DNA of 64,000 nucleotides from Thermoanaerobacterium aotearoense (GCF_009905255.1 NZ_CP047602.1:248001-312000); one strand, 5' to 3'; counted from the first letter of the stretch, positions 18,612-27,359 are shown. A program made the numbers and translations. The notes: generated by a model from the letters alone, not told the origin.

Positions 18612-19427
18612 ATGAAGATAAATAGAGATGATTTGGCAAGGTTCTTTGACAGAAAAGGATTTTACTTGATTTTGTTTTTGTGCATAGTTGTCGTAGCAGT
18701 TACTGCTGTCTACGTTACAGACAATAACTTAAAGAAGATGGCAGAGCTTAGTACAACGCAAAATGCTGTGAAGACAGATTTGGGCACAAAGAATACTGTT
18801 TCAGAGCAACCTACTACCAAGAATAATAGCACGGCAAAAGAAGAAAATAAAGTGAAAGTTGAAAGCACAAATTCCACCAGTGCATCATCGCCTGTGAAAA
18901 CTAATGTATCAAGTACAGCACAGAAGGCAGTGGAAGAAAAAGTTCAACCAAATAATGCTGTAAATACCATGTCAAGTATCAATACAGCAAGTAATAATTC
19001 AAAGAGTGAAAGCAGCACTATCTTCTCGCTGATAAAACCGGTAAATGGCGATGTGATTATGGAATTTGCTGTGACAAAGCTTACATATTCAAAAACCCTC
19101 GATGAATGGACTACACACAAAGGGGTAGATTTAAAAGCTGATTTAGGCACTGATGTCGTAGCAGCAATGAGCGGTGTTGTGACAAAGGTGTACAACGATA
19201 GTAGGCTTGGAAATACTGTAGAGATAAAAAATGGTTCGTATATAACTCGCTACAGCAATCTTGAGGATAACGTCAGTGTAAAAGTGGGACAGGCAGTACA
19301 ACAAGGAAGCGTCATAGGTAAAGTTGGAAATACGGCTAAGTTTGAAATTGCAGAAGATCCGCATGTCCACTTTGAGCTACTGAAAGATGGAAATTATATA
19401 GACCCTATGCAATACTTCAGCAAATAA
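18612..19427 (+). CDS. spoIIQ: SpoIIQ-like M23 (LytM) peptidase
   Basis: A 271-residue protein with one N-terminal membrane segment (about residues 15-37), a Ser/Thr/Asn-rich linker (about 40-140) and a C-terminal LytM/M23 domain. All zinc ligands of an active LytM domain look present: His and Asp in THKGVDLKAD and HxH in DPHVHFELL. SpoIIQ sits in the forespore membrane and pairs with SpoIIIAH during engulfment. Its place directly after spoIID and before spoIIID supports the assignment. It has a sigma-F-like promoter and a hairpin over its ribosome site. A strong terminator follows. Confidence 0.82.
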   Translation: MKINRDDLARFFDRKGFYLILFLCIVVVAVTAVYVTDNNLKKMAELSTTQNAVKTDLGTKNTVSEQPTTKNNSTAKEENKVKVESTNSTSASSPVKTNVSSTAQKAVEEKVQPNNAVNTMSSINTASNNSKSESSTIFSLIKPVNGDVIMEFAVTKLTYSKTLDEWTTHKGVDLKADLGTDVVAAMSGVVTKVYNDSRLGNTVEIKNGSYITRYSNLEDNVSVKVGQAVQQGSVIGKVGNTAKFEIAEDPHVHFELLKDGNYIDPMQYFSK

Positions 19428-19448
19428 AACTGTGCGTTTGTCATCATG

Positions 19449-19477
19449 ATAACAGGGAAAAACCCTGTTATTTTTTT
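19449..19477 (+). terminator. Terminator after the spoIIQ-like gene
   Basis: ATAACAGGG-AAAAA-CCCTGTTAT followed by seven T. Confidence 0.9.
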
Positions 19478-19562
19478 GCATTGAAGCTTGTCATTTTATT
19501 CTATTGATACAATCCCCGCATATAAATATATTGAAAGGTCTATACTTAAGGGGGTTTTTGTA

Positions 19563-19814
19563 TTGAAGGATTATATCGAAGAGAGGACATTGGAGATAGG
19601 AAAATATATAATAAAGAACAAATCGACTGTAAGAGAAGCTGCAAAAGTTTTTGGTGTCAGCAAAAGCACAGTCCATAAAGATGTAACGGAAAGACTTGAG
19701 AATATAAATCCTAAGCTCTACAAAGAAGTTAAAGAAGTATTGGAGAAAAATAAGGCTGAAAGACATATAAGAGGCGGTAATGCCACTAAAATAAAGTACA
19801 AATCCGCTAAATAA
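19563..19814 (+). CDS. spoIIID: Stage III sporulation transcriptional regulator SpoIIID
   Basis: An 83-residue DNA-binding protein: an N-terminal DYIEERTLEIGKYII helix, then a helix-turn-helix (TVREAAKVFGVSKSTVHKDV), then a basic tail. SpoIIID switches the mother-cell programme between sigma-E and sigma-K. I chose the TTG at 19563, preceded by AAGGGGGT at the right distance; a longer in-frame reading from 19488 adds residues unlike the family. It lies directly upstream of mbl, as in Bacillus subtilis. Confidence 0.95.
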   Translation: MKDYIEERTLEIGKYIIKNKSTVREAAKVFGVSKSTVHKDVTERLENINPKLYKEVKEVLEKNKAERHIRGGNATKIKYKSAK

Positions 19815-19830
19815 AAATTTAATATTAAAA

Positions 19831-19857
19831 AGAGGAATTATGAAATATTTGTCGAAT
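19831..19857 (+). promoter_or_regulatory. Sigma-H-like promoter of mbl, overlapping a Spo0A-like box
   Basis: AGAGGAATT (19831-19839), 11 bases, GTCGAAT (19851-19857); every fixed position fits the sigma-H pattern RnAGGAwWW-N11-RnnGAAT. TTTGTCGAAT across the -10 box resembles a 0A box. Two more TGTCGA copies follow, at about 19884 and 19914. Confidence 0.55.
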
Positions 19858-19943
19858 TTATTTATTAAATATTTATTTTTAAGTGTCGATAAAGAATATG
19901 GATGCCAATACAATGTCGAAAAACAGAAGAAAGGTGTGTTTAG

Positions 19944-20972
19944 ATGTTTGCTTTATCAAAAGATATTGGAATTGACCTCGGCACGGCATCTGTACTTGTC
20001 TATATGAAGGATGAGGGGATCGTTTTAAACGAGCCATCTGTTGTAGCCATTGACAGAAATACAGGCAAAGTACTTGCAATAGGCGATGAGGCAAAAAGAA
20101 TGGTAGGCAGGACGCCGGGGGATATAATAGCTGTCAGGCCAATGAGTGCTGGAGTGATTTCAGATTATGACATAACCGAAAAAATGCTAAGATACTTCAT
20201 TCAAAAGGCTTGCGGCGGGGGAATTATAATGAGGCCCAGAATAATGATCTGCATACCCAGCGAGGTGACACAGGTTCAAAAAAGGGCTGTCATAGATGCT
20301 GCAGTACATGCAGGTGCCAGGAGAGCTTTTTTGATTGAAGAACCTATAGCTGCAGCTATAGGGGCAGGTCTTGACATAGAAAAGCCGTGTGGCAATATGG
20401 TAGTAGATATTGGGGGAGGCACCACTGATGTTGCCGTCATTTCTTTAGGTAACGCAGTGGTGTCTAAAAGCATCAAAGTTGCAGGAAATAACTTTGACAG
20501 CGCTATAATAAAGTACATAAGGAAAAAGTACAACATCATCATAGGAGATAGGACTGCTGAGGAAATAAAGATAAACATAGGTTCTGCCATTAAAAAAGAC
20601 AAGGAAGAATACATGACTGTGAAGGGAAGGAGCCTTATATCGGGATTGCCGAAAAGCTTCGACGTAAGCTCAGATGAGGTTGCGGAAGCACTGGAAGAGC
20701 CATTGGCTGATATTGTTGACTTGGTTCACAGCGTATTGGAAAAAACTCCGCCAGAATTAGCAGCAGACATATGCGATAGAGGCATAGTGCTTACTGGTGG
20801 GGGTTCGCTGTTGCATGGGCTTGACAAATTGCTGGAGGAAAAGATGGACGTGCCAGTTATACTGGCAAATGATCCAATATCATGTGTGGCTTTAGGGACG
20901 GGAAAGGCATTGGAGTCTTTGCCATTTATGGAAGACCACGAAACCGTCATTGATGCTTTTAAAATCAAGTAA
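19944..20972 (+). CDS. mbl: MreB-like rod-shape protein Mbl
   Basis: A 342-residue actin-fold ATPase: phosphate-1 motif GIDLGTASVLVYM, the MreB signature LIEEPIAAAIGAG, phosphate-2 VVDIGGGTTDVAVISLG, and adenosine motif IVLTGGGSLLHGLDKLL. It forms membrane-bound filaments that guide lateral wall synthesis. Its position between spoIIID and the flagellar rod genes is the classic mbl location, hence Mbl rather than MreB. GAAAGGTG precedes the ATG. Confidence 0.93.
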   Translation: MFALSKDIGIDLGTASVLVYMKDEGIVLNEPSVVAIDRNTGKVLAIGDEAKRMVGRTPGDIIAVRPMSAGVISDYDITEKMLRYFIQKACGGGIIMRPRIMICIPSEVTQVQKRAVIDAAVHAGARRAFLIEEPIAAAIGAGLDIEKPCGNMVVDIGGGTTDVAVISLGNAVVSKSIKVAGNNFDSAIIKYIRKKYNIIIGDRTAEEIKINIGSAIKKDKEEYMTVKGRSLISGLPKSFDVSSDEVAEALEEPLADIVDLVHSVLEKTPPELAADICDRGIVLTGGGSLLHGLDKLLEEKMDVPVILANDPISCVALGTGKALESLPFMEDHETVIDAFKIK

Positions 20973-20984
20973 GAAGGTGTTTAT

Positions 20985-21731
20985 ATGTTAAGAGGTTTAT
21001 ACACAGCATCATCTGGAATGATAGCACAGCAGAAGATAGTAGATGTGCTTTCAAATAACATAGCAAATGTAAATACCACAGGCTACAAAAAGGACACTGT
21101 GACGACGATGGCTTTTCCTGATTATATGGTTACAAGAAATGGCGGCGACAATGTACCTTACAATGGCAACATTGGCACGATGGATTACGGTGTTTTAGTT
21201 GAAACATTTAACACCAATTTCTCTGAAGGGGATATTGAAAAGACCGATGGAAAGCTGGATTTTGCATTAGATGGTTCTGGATTTTTTACTGTAAGCACGC
21301 CAAATGGCGTAAGGTACACGAGAGATGGCTCGTTTACTTTAAATAGTAATGGATATCTTGTGACGAAAGATGGTTATTACGTTTTAGGCCAAAATGGCCC
21401 TATACAGCTTAGCAACGGAGATATATCTGTCGATGAATCTGGAAACATAAGCGTAAATGGTCAAACTGTCGATAAGTTGAACATAGTGGATTTTGCAAAT
21501 TACAATACACTGAGGAAAGAAGGCAACAATCTGTTTTTCACAACTGGTGGACAAGCTGTACCGGCGACTTCAAAGGTAAAACAGGGTTACTTAGAGGGAT
21601 CAAATGTAAATCCAGTAGATGAGATGGTGACCATGATAAGCGCAATGAGGACTTATGAGGCAAACCAAAAGTCAGTGTCTGCATTTGATGAAACTCTCGA
21701 TAAAAGCGTAAACGAAGTTGGAAAAGTATAA
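20985..21731 (+). CDS. flhO: Flagellar basal-body rod protein, FlgF/FlhO type
   Basis: A 248-residue rod/hook-family protein with the N-terminal family motif GLYTASSGMIAQQKIVDVLS followed by NNIANVNTTGYKK, the central GSGFFTVSTPNGVRYTRDGSF block and the C-terminal EMVTMISAMRTYEANQKSV. It should form part of the distal or proximal flagellar rod. It follows mbl by 12 bases and is followed by its paralogue flhP, giving the conserved mbl-flhO-flhP order. Confidence 0.92.
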   Translation: MLRGLYTASSGMIAQQKIVDVLSNNIANVNTTGYKKDTVTTMAFPDYMVTRNGGDNVPYNGNIGTMDYGVLVETFNTNFSEGDIEKTDGKLDFALDGSGFFTVSTPNGVRYTRDGSFTLNSNGYLVTKDGYYVLGQNGPIQLSNGDISVDESGNISVNGQTVDKLNIVDFANYNTLRKEGNNLFFTTGGQAVPATSKVKQGYLEGSNVNPVDEMVTMISAMRTYEANQKSVSAFDETLDKSVNEVGKV

Positions 21732-21747
21732 AAAGAGGTGGTATTAA

Positions 21748-22548
21748 GTGATAAGAGCATTGTGGTCTGCTGCATCAGGCATGAATGCGCAGCAGCTTAA
21801 TGTTGATGTGATTTCAAACAATCTTGCAAATGTAAATACGACTGCATTTAAGAGGGATAGGGCAGAATTTCAGGACCTCATATACCAGACGCTTCAGACG
21901 GAAGACGTAAACGGCGGGCAGGGAAAGCCTGTAAACATGCAGGTGGGTGTTGGCGTAAGGCCGTCTGCCATTGTCAAAGACTTTAGCGAAGGAAGTCTGC
22001 AGGAAACTGACAATCCTTTAGATGTGGCGTTGGACGGAGAGGGATTTTTCGCGGTATTAGGCCCTGATGGGAATACATATTACACGAGAGATGGAAGCTT
22101 TAAGCTAAGCGTAGATCAAAATACAGCGACTTTAACTACTGCTGATGGCTATCCTGTTTTAGACGATGGAGGAAATCCAATAACGTTTGATAGCACCCAA
22201 AAGGATATATCTATATCTCCTTTAGGAGTAATATCTGTGAAAAATCCTGATGGAACTCAGCAGGATGTAGCGACTTTGGGAATCTACAATTTCCAAAATC
22301 CAGATGGACTGTTGGACAAAGGCGACAACCTTTATGAGGCTACAGCCGCATCAGGAAGTCCTGGCACAAGAGACGATTTTCAGGGCAGAATGGGAAATGT
22401 CCGCCAAGGTTTTTTGGAGACTTCAAACGTGCAAGTGGTAAATGAGATGGTAAACATGATAGCGGCTCAAAGGGCTTACGAATTGAATTCAAAGGCCATT
22501 CAGGCGGCAGACGATATGCTTAGCATTGCCAACAATCTAAGGAGATAA
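21748..22548 (+). CDS. flhP: Flagellar basal-body rod protein, FlgG/FlhP type
   Basis: A 266-residue rod protein and paralogue of the preceding gene, with ALWSAASGMNAQQLNVDVIS at the start, DGEGFFAVLGPDGNTYYTRD in the middle and EMVNMIAAQRAYELNSKAIQ at the end. The central insert is longer than in FlhO, as expected for FlgG/FlhP. It starts with GTG 7 bases after AAGAGGTGG. Co-transcription with flhO is likely (16-base gap). Confidence 0.92.
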   Translation: MIRALWSAASGMNAQQLNVDVISNNLANVNTTAFKRDRAEFQDLIYQTLQTEDVNGGQGKPVNMQVGVGVRPSAIVKDFSEGSLQETDNPLDVALDGEGFFAVLGPDGNTYYTRDGSFKLSVDQNTATLTTADGYPVLDDGGNPITFDSTQKDISISPLGVISVKNPDGTQQDVATLGIYNFQNPDGLLDKGDNLYEATAASGSPGTRDDFQGRMGNVRQGFLETSNVQVVNEMVNMIAAQRAYELNSKAIQAADDMLSIANNLRR

Positions 22549-22572
22549 ATTTTCAATTGGGGGAAATCTTAG

Positions 22573-22914
22573 ATGAACATAGATCCTGTAAGCAGCATAA
22601 ATGAAGTAAATCAGGTGAACCAGCTTAATGTCAACAATAATACTGGTGATTTTCAAAAGGCGATACAAGATGCCTTAAACAATAAAGACAAGCAAAAATT
22701 AAAAGAAGCGTGCATCGACTTGGAAGCTGTATTTGTAAACCAAATGCTTACTGAGATGAGAAATACTATACCAAAGGACCCGCTAACTGGCGATGACTTT
22801 GCTACGGACGTATTTACTACAATGATGTACGACAATTATGCACAGTCAATAGCGCAAAACTCAGGAATTGGATTGGCAGATGAAATGTACAATCAACTGT
22901 CAAAGAAGATATGA
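22573..22914 (+). CDS. FlgJ-like rod-binding protein
   Basis: A 113-residue protein corresponding to the rod-binding domain of FlgJ alone (LKEACIDLEAVFVNQMLTEM, FTTMMYDNYAQSIAQ, GIGLADEMYNQL). It lacks the muramidase domain found in proteobacterial FlgJ, which is usual in Firmicutes. It probably caps or scaffolds the growing flagellar rod. It closes the mbl-flhO-flhP unit; a terminator follows at once. Confidence 0.85.
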   Translation: MNIDPVSSINEVNQVNQLNVNNNTGDFQKAIQDALNNKDKQKLKEACIDLEAVFVNQMLTEMRNTIPKDPLTGDDFATDVFTTMMYDNYAQSIAQNSGIGLADEMYNQLSKKI

Positions 22915-22918
22915 AACC

Positions 22919-22954
22919 ATAACCGCTCTAAGCTTACAGGGCGGTTATTTTTTT
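22919..22954 (+). terminator. Terminator after the flgJ-like gene
   Basis: ATAACCGC / GCGGTTAT with a T-run at 22948-22954. Confidence 0.88.
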
Positions 22955-23026
22955 AGCTGTGCAATTTTCATATTTTCATTCTCTGTGGTATAATCATAGT
23001 AAAAAGCAAAAATAGGAGTGGATTAG

Positions 23027-23458
23027 ATGTTAGATAATAAAGAGATTAGGGAGGTCATACCCCATAGATATCCGTTTTTGATGATTGACAAAGTGCTGGA
23101 GATTGAAGATGGTAAGAAAGCCGTAGGCATAAAAAACGTCTCTGCAAATGAACCTTTTTTTCAAGGACATTTTCCAGGAAATCCTATTATGCCGGGGGTA
23201 CTTATTGTAGAGGCTATGGCGCAGCTTGGTGGAATAACCGTGATGCACGGGAAAGTCAACAATAACATGATAGGGCTTTTTACAGGCATAAATAGGTGCA
23301 AATTCAAAAGAGTAGTGGAGCCTGGAGATCAGTTAAAGATAGAAGTTGAGATAACCTCGTCAAAATTAAATCTCGTAAAGGCGAAAGGCATTGCAACAGT
23401 GGATGGTGACTTGGCAGCCGAAGCTGAGATATCGTTTATGCTGGTGGAGAAAAATTAA
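23027..23458 (+). CDS. fabZ: 3-hydroxyacyl-ACP dehydratase FabZ
   Basis: A 143-residue hot-dog-fold enzyme that dehydrates 3-hydroxyacyl-ACP in type II fatty acid synthesis. The active-site His is in [14 protein letters not shown] and the catalytic Glu in [23 protein letters not shown] is the usual N-terminus. fabZ downstream of flhO/flhP is conserved in Bacillus. It is followed 16 bases later by murJ. Confidence 0.95.
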   Translation: MLDNKEIREVIPHRYPFLMIDKVLEIEDGKKAVGIKNVSANEPFFQGHFPGNPIMPGVLIVEAMAQLGGITVMHGKVNNNMIGLFTGINRCKFKRVVEPGDQLKIEVEITSSKLNLVKAKGIATVDGDLAAEAEISFMLVEKN

Positions 23459-23474
23459 AGTGAAGGTGCGTTAA

Positions 23475-25031
23475 ATGTCAACAGTAAAGAAAACTGCTAA
23501 AGCTGCAGGGCTTGTGATGATTATAACATTGATAAGCAAGATAACTGGTTTTTTGAGAGAGGTAGTCATAGGGTCAAAGTTTGGCACCACAAAATACGTT
23601 GATGCTTACAACATGGCTCAGAACATACCGATGGTTTTGTTTGCTGCAATTGCGGCGTCTATCGGCACTACAGTCATACCACTTTTTTCTGAATACCTTG
23701 CAAAAAGAGGAAAAGACAAGGCTTTTGACTTTATAAACAACCTTTTAAATGCTTTGATTTTATTGACAGTTATTTTTGCGTCAGTAGGCATAGTGATGGC
23801 GCCGATTTTAGTCAAAATAATGGCACCGGGATTTAAAGGAGATGTCTATTACGCTACACTAAAGCTTACGATGATTTTGATGCCTGTGATGGTATTTGTG
23901 TTGGTGTCAAATATCATAACAGGTGTTTTGCAATCCCTTGACCATTTTTCTGTGCCTGCCATGATAGGCATACCGTACAATATCATCATAATAGGTGTAG
24001 CAATTTTATATGGAGCTAAGTACGGCATATATGGTGTAGCTTTGGCAACTGTGGCAGGTTCTGTCATTCAAGTCATAATGCAACTTCCGGTCCTTTACAA
24101 GTTTGGCTTTAGGTACAGATTTGTGCTGGATTTGAAAGATGAAGGAGTAAAAAGAGTAATCATATTGGCAATGCCTGTTCTCATTGGAACATCAATACAG
24201 GTGATAAATACCTATGTTGACAGAATGATAGCGTCATACTTGCCTTCAGGCAGCATTGCAGCTTTAAACTATGCAAATAGGCTTATAGGCTTTGATATAT
24301 TTTCGATGGCAATAGCAATTGTAATATATCCTATGCTTTCAAAGCACTTTGCAGCAAACAACGTAGATGAGTTTAAAAATGGCATAAAAACAGCAGTTAA
24401 AGCGATACTCTACATCATGATTCCAGTTACAGTAGGTGCCATAATATTTAGATATCCGATTATAAGGATCTTGTTTGAGAGAGGAGCCTTTAACGAAAGA
24501 TCAACTTATCTTACATCCATCGCATTCATGTTTTTAAGTTTAGGCATGACAGCCAATGGGCTTAGAAATGTCTTAAGCAGAGGATTTTACTCTTTGAAAG
24601 ATACAAAAACTCCGATGGTAAATGGTGGGATTGCCGTATTAGTGAATATAGGACTTAATCTCATCATCGTAAGGTACCTTGCATTAGGAGGTTTGGCATT
24701 GTCTACTTCAGTTGCGGCAACTGTTACATCATTGATGCTTATGTATTCTTTAAAGAAGAAAATAGGCACTATTGGTGGGCGCGAAATTTTAGCTTCGTTT
24801 TTAAAGTCCATTATCGGCTCTGCTATAATGGGGGGATTTGCATATTTGACATTCAATTTTGTCATGAGCCATTTTCCAGAAACAAAGATTTATGAAGCTG
24901 TATCATTAGGAACCGCCATTTTTGCAGGCTCTGCCGTTTACCTTGCAATTATAATGATATTGGACAACTCTATGTTAGGTTATGTGAGAAAAGGAGCAAA
25001 AATGATAAGAGGCAAATTAGCTGGTGATTAA
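23475..25031 (+). CDS. murJ: Lipid II flippase MurJ
   Basis: A 518-residue protein with about 14 hydrophobic segments of the MOP/MviN superfamily. The start (TAKAAGLVMIITLISKITGF then LREVVIGSKFG), the EYLAKRGK loop and the NRLIGFDIFSMAIAIVIYP segment are family hallmarks. It flips lipid-linked peptidoglycan precursor to the outer face of the membrane. It forms an operon with fabZ upstream and probably with the Fe-S protein gene 14 bases downstream. Confidence 0.9.
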   Translation: MSTVKKTAKAAGLVMIITLISKITGFLREVVIGSKFGTTKYVDAYNMAQNIPMVLFAAIAASIGTTVIPLFSEYLAKRGKDKAFDFINNLLNALILLTVIFASVGIVMAPILVKIMAPGFKGDVYYATLKLTMILMPVMVFVLVSNIITGVLQSLDHFSVPAMIGIPYNIIIIGVAILYGAKYGIYGVALATVAGSVIQVIMQLPVLYKFGFRYRFVLDLKDEGVKRVIILAMPVLIGTSIQVINTYVDRMIASYLPSGSIAALNYANRLIGFDIFSMAIAIVIYPMLSKHFAANNVDEFKNGIKTAVKAILYIMIPVTVGAIIFRYPIIRILFERGAFNERSTYLTSIAFMFLSLGMTANGLRNVLSRGFYSLKDTKTPMVNGGIAVLVNIGLNLIIVRYLALGGLALSTSVAATVTSLMLMYSLKKKIGTIGGREILASFLKSIIGSAIMGGFAYLTFNFVMSHFPETKIYEAVSLGTAIFAGSAVYLAIIMILDNSMLGYVRKGAKMIRGKLAGD

Positions 25032-25045
25032 AGGAGTGATTTTAC

Positions 25046-26164
25046 ATGAAATCAAAGGTATACTATTACAACATGAGATCTTTAAAGCCGTCAGGAAGTA
25101 TCACATCAAAAGTATCAAGGCTTTTCGATGTAGCAGGATTTAAAAGCATTTTTAAAAAAGATGACTTAGTGGCTATAAAACTCCATTTTGGAGAAAGAGG
25201 AAATAATGCATACATAAATCCCATATTTGTAAGGCAAGTGGTAGACAAGGTTAAGGCCAACGGCGGCAAACCGTTTTTGACTGATTCTAATACACTTTAC
25301 AAAGGGAGCCGTTCAAATGCAGTAGACCATTTGATTACAGCAATAGAAAATGGCTTCGCTTATGCTGTCGTCAATGCACCACTTATAATTGCCGATGGCT
25401 TATTAAGCAAAGATGAAGATGAAGTAGAGATAAACAAGAAGCACTTTAAGACAGTGAAAATATCGTCTAACATAGTCAATGCCAATTCCATGATCGTGCT
25501 TTCACATTTTAAAGCACATGAAATGGCTGGATTTGGAGGTGCTATAAAAAACCTTGCGATGGGATGTGCTCCGAGGGCGGGTAAGCAACAGCAGCACTCT
25601 ACCGTAAGCCCGAAAGTAGGCAAAAAATGCACCGCTTGTCAGACATGCATCAAGAATTGTCCAGAAGATGCCATATCACTGGTAGATGGCAAGGCTTACA
25701 TAGATCCTGAGAAATGCATTGGCTGTGGCGAGTGCATCACAATGTGCCAGTACGATGCCATAAATCCACAGTGGGGAACAGACATGGACGAGTTTGTGGA
25801 GAGAATGACTGAGTACGCCTATGGAGCATATATGAATAAAAAAGGCAAAATAGCTTTTATAAACTTTGTGATGAATGTGACGCCACTATGTGACTGTGCG
25901 CCATGGAGCGATGCACCGATTGTACAGGATATAGGAATATTGGCATCATTTGACCCTGTTGCAATAGATAAAGCCAGCTTTGACCTTGTAAATAGGCAAG
26001 CAGGAAATCCTCATTCTGCATTAGGTGATGTAGGCAGAGGTCTTAATGAAGGGGATGACAAATTTGCCGCTGTCCATCCTGAGACGAGAGGAGACATACA
26101 ATTTAAGTACGGCGAAGAGCTTGGCATGGGCACTACAGATTATGAACTTGTAGAACTCAAATAA
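25046..26164 (+). CDS. DUF362 protein with two [4Fe-4S] clusters
   Basis: A 372-residue protein. Residues about 1-185 are a DUF362 domain (VAIKLHFGERGNNAYINP, LSHFKAHEMAGFGGAIKN). A ferredoxin-type insert with CTACQTCIKNC and CIGCGECITMC follows at about 190-235, then the second half of DUF362. The clusters imply electron transfer in the cytosol; partner and substrate are unknown. The ATG follows GGAGTGATTT. It may be co-transcribed with murJ, though no functional link is obvious. Confidence 0.85.
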   Translation: MKSKVYYYNMRSLKPSGSITSKVSRLFDVAGFKSIFKKDDLVAIKLHFGERGNNAYINPIFVRQVVDKVKANGGKPFLTDSNTLYKGSRSNAVDHLITAIENGFAYAVVNAPLIIADGLLSKDEDEVEINKKHFKTVKISSNIVNANSMIVLSHFKAHEMAGFGGAIKNLAMGCAPRAGKQQQHSTVSPKVGKKCTACQTCIKNCPEDAISLVDGKAYIDPEKCIGCGECITMCQYDAINPQWGTDMDEFVERMTEYAYGAYMNKKGKIAFINFVMNVTPLCDCAPWSDAPIVQDIGILASFDPVAIDKASFDLVNRQAGNPHSALGDVGRGLNEGDDKFAAVHPETRGDIQFKYGEELGMGTTDYELVELK

Positions 26165-26192
26165 TGCAGAAATCTCTGCATTATTTTTTTTT
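26161..26192 (+). terminator. Terminator after the DUF362 gene
   Basis: ATAATGCAGA / TCTGCATTAT with a T-run; the stem begins in the stop codon. Confidence 0.88.
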
Positions 26193-26258
26193 AAAAGTAA
26201 ACAAATTTGTATACGATTATAGTATAATGTATGTATAAGGTTAAAAAGGGAGAGGTCA

Positions 26259-26399
26259 ATGATGGAAAAGTACATTATTATTATACCGGTTGCAGGGGTG
26301 CTGACGGTAGCATTGCTTTTTTTAATAATGCTTTCAATGATCAAGTTTTCTGACAAGTACATAAATAAAAAAGAAGAGAAAAAGAAAAAGACAAGCTGA
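26259..26399 (+). CDS. Small single-pass membrane protein
   Basis: A 46-residue peptide starting MMEKYIIII: one hydrophobic helix (about residues 4-26), then SDKYINKKEE and a Lys-rich tail (KKKKTS). The AAAGGGAGAGGT ribosome site, a preceding TATAAT-like box and a following terminator make it a self-contained gene. The helix plus charged tail recalls OadG-like small subunits of decarboxylase pumps, but the similarity is only of type. The function is unknown. Confidence 0.6.
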   Translation: MMEKYIIIIPVAGVLTVALLFLIMLSMIKFSDKYINKKEEKKKKTS

Positions 26400-26403
26400 A
26401 TTG

Positions 26404-26425
26404 AGGACAGTGATGTCCTTTTTTT
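26404..26425 (+). terminator. Terminator after the small membrane protein gene
   Basis: AGGACA-GTGA-TGTCCT followed by seven T. Confidence 0.85.
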
Positions 26426-26447
26426 ATACAAAATAATCTGGAAAGGT

Positions 26448-27272
26448 ATGATTAAGGTGAATAAAGGATTTAAAAGAAATGAAGTGGATGGCATCGTCTT
26501 TTACACGATACCTGCATTTGAAGAAACTGGTAAAGCAAAACATCTTTTTTCTACAAGAATTGGCGGTGTAAGTAGTGGGTCTTACAGCTCACTCAATTTA
26601 AGCCTTACAAGGTATGATGATAAAGAAAGCGTGTACGAAAATTTTAATCGTATATGTGGTGTTGCAAATATCAATTACAATGACATGGTGTTTTCAAATC
26701 AAGTCCATTCAGATGGCATTAAAATTGTTAATGAATCTGATAAAGGTAAAAACTTTGGGAAAAGCGATATAAAAAATGCCGATGCTTTGATGACAAATGA
26801 AAGGGGCATACCCATTGTGACATTTTACGCTGACTGCACACCCCTTTATTTCTTAGATCCTGTAAAAAATGTCATAGCATTAGCACACGCTGGCTGGAGA
26901 GGCACAGTGAAAGAGATTGGCCCTAAGACGGTTGAGAAAATGGTAAGTGCTTTTGGATCTGATAAAAAAGACATACTTGCTGCTGTAGGTCCAGCCATAG
27001 GAGTTTGCTGTTATGAAGTAGGGAAAGATGTGGTAGATGAAATATCAAAATTAAATATAAATGTAGCTGACGTATTGATAGATAAAGGCGATGGAAAGTG
27101 GATGCTAAACCTTGAGATGACAAACTATTATGAGCTTATAAATTGTGGGATAAAAGATGAAAACATAACAATATCAGGTCTTTGCACATCCTGCAATATT
27201 GACGAGTTTTACTCCTACAGGAGAGATAAAGGCGTAACCGGCAGCATGGCAGCGTTTATGGAATTAATATGA
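26448..27272 (+). CDS. pgeF: Peptidoglycan editing factor PgeF (YfiH/laccase-fold)
   Basis: A 274-residue multicopper-oxidase-like-fold protein of the DUF152/YfiH family, once called polyphenol oxidase. Metal-site motifs are NQVHSD, FYADCTPLYF, LAHAGWRGT, GPAIGVCCYEV, CTSC and FYSYRRDKG. Family work assigns editing of mis-incorporated residues in peptidoglycan precursors. The ATG at 26448 follows GAAAGG; a GTG nine bases on is a less likely start. Confidence 0.9.
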   Translation: MIKVNKGFKRNEVDGIVFYTIPAFEETGKAKHLFSTRIGGVSSGSYSSLNLSLTRYDDKESVYENFNRICGVANINYNDMVFSNQVHSDGIKIVNESDKGKNFGKSDIKNADALMTNERGIPIVTFYADCTPLYFLDPVKNVIALAHAGWRGTVKEIGPKTVEKMVSAFGSDKKDILAAVGPAIGVCCYEVGKDVVDEISKLNINVADVLIDKGDGKWMLNLEMTNYYELINCGIKDENITISGLCTSCNIDEFYSYRRDKGVTGSMAAFMELI

Positions 27273-27291
27273 GAAAAAATACAAAAAACGC

Positions 27292-27319
27292 TTAAGATTA
27301 TTGTTAAAATAGCCGATAA
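27292..27319 (+). promoter_or_regulatory. Sigma-D (flagellar) promoter of the chemoreceptor gene
   Basis: TTAAGATT (27292-27299), 12 bases, GCCGATAA (27312-27319). The -10 box is a perfect match to the flagellar sigma consensus. The GTG start lies 40 bases on. Confidence 0.7.
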
Positions 27320-27359
27320 ACAATTTATGAGCAAAATTAATACATGAGGTGATAAGGCA

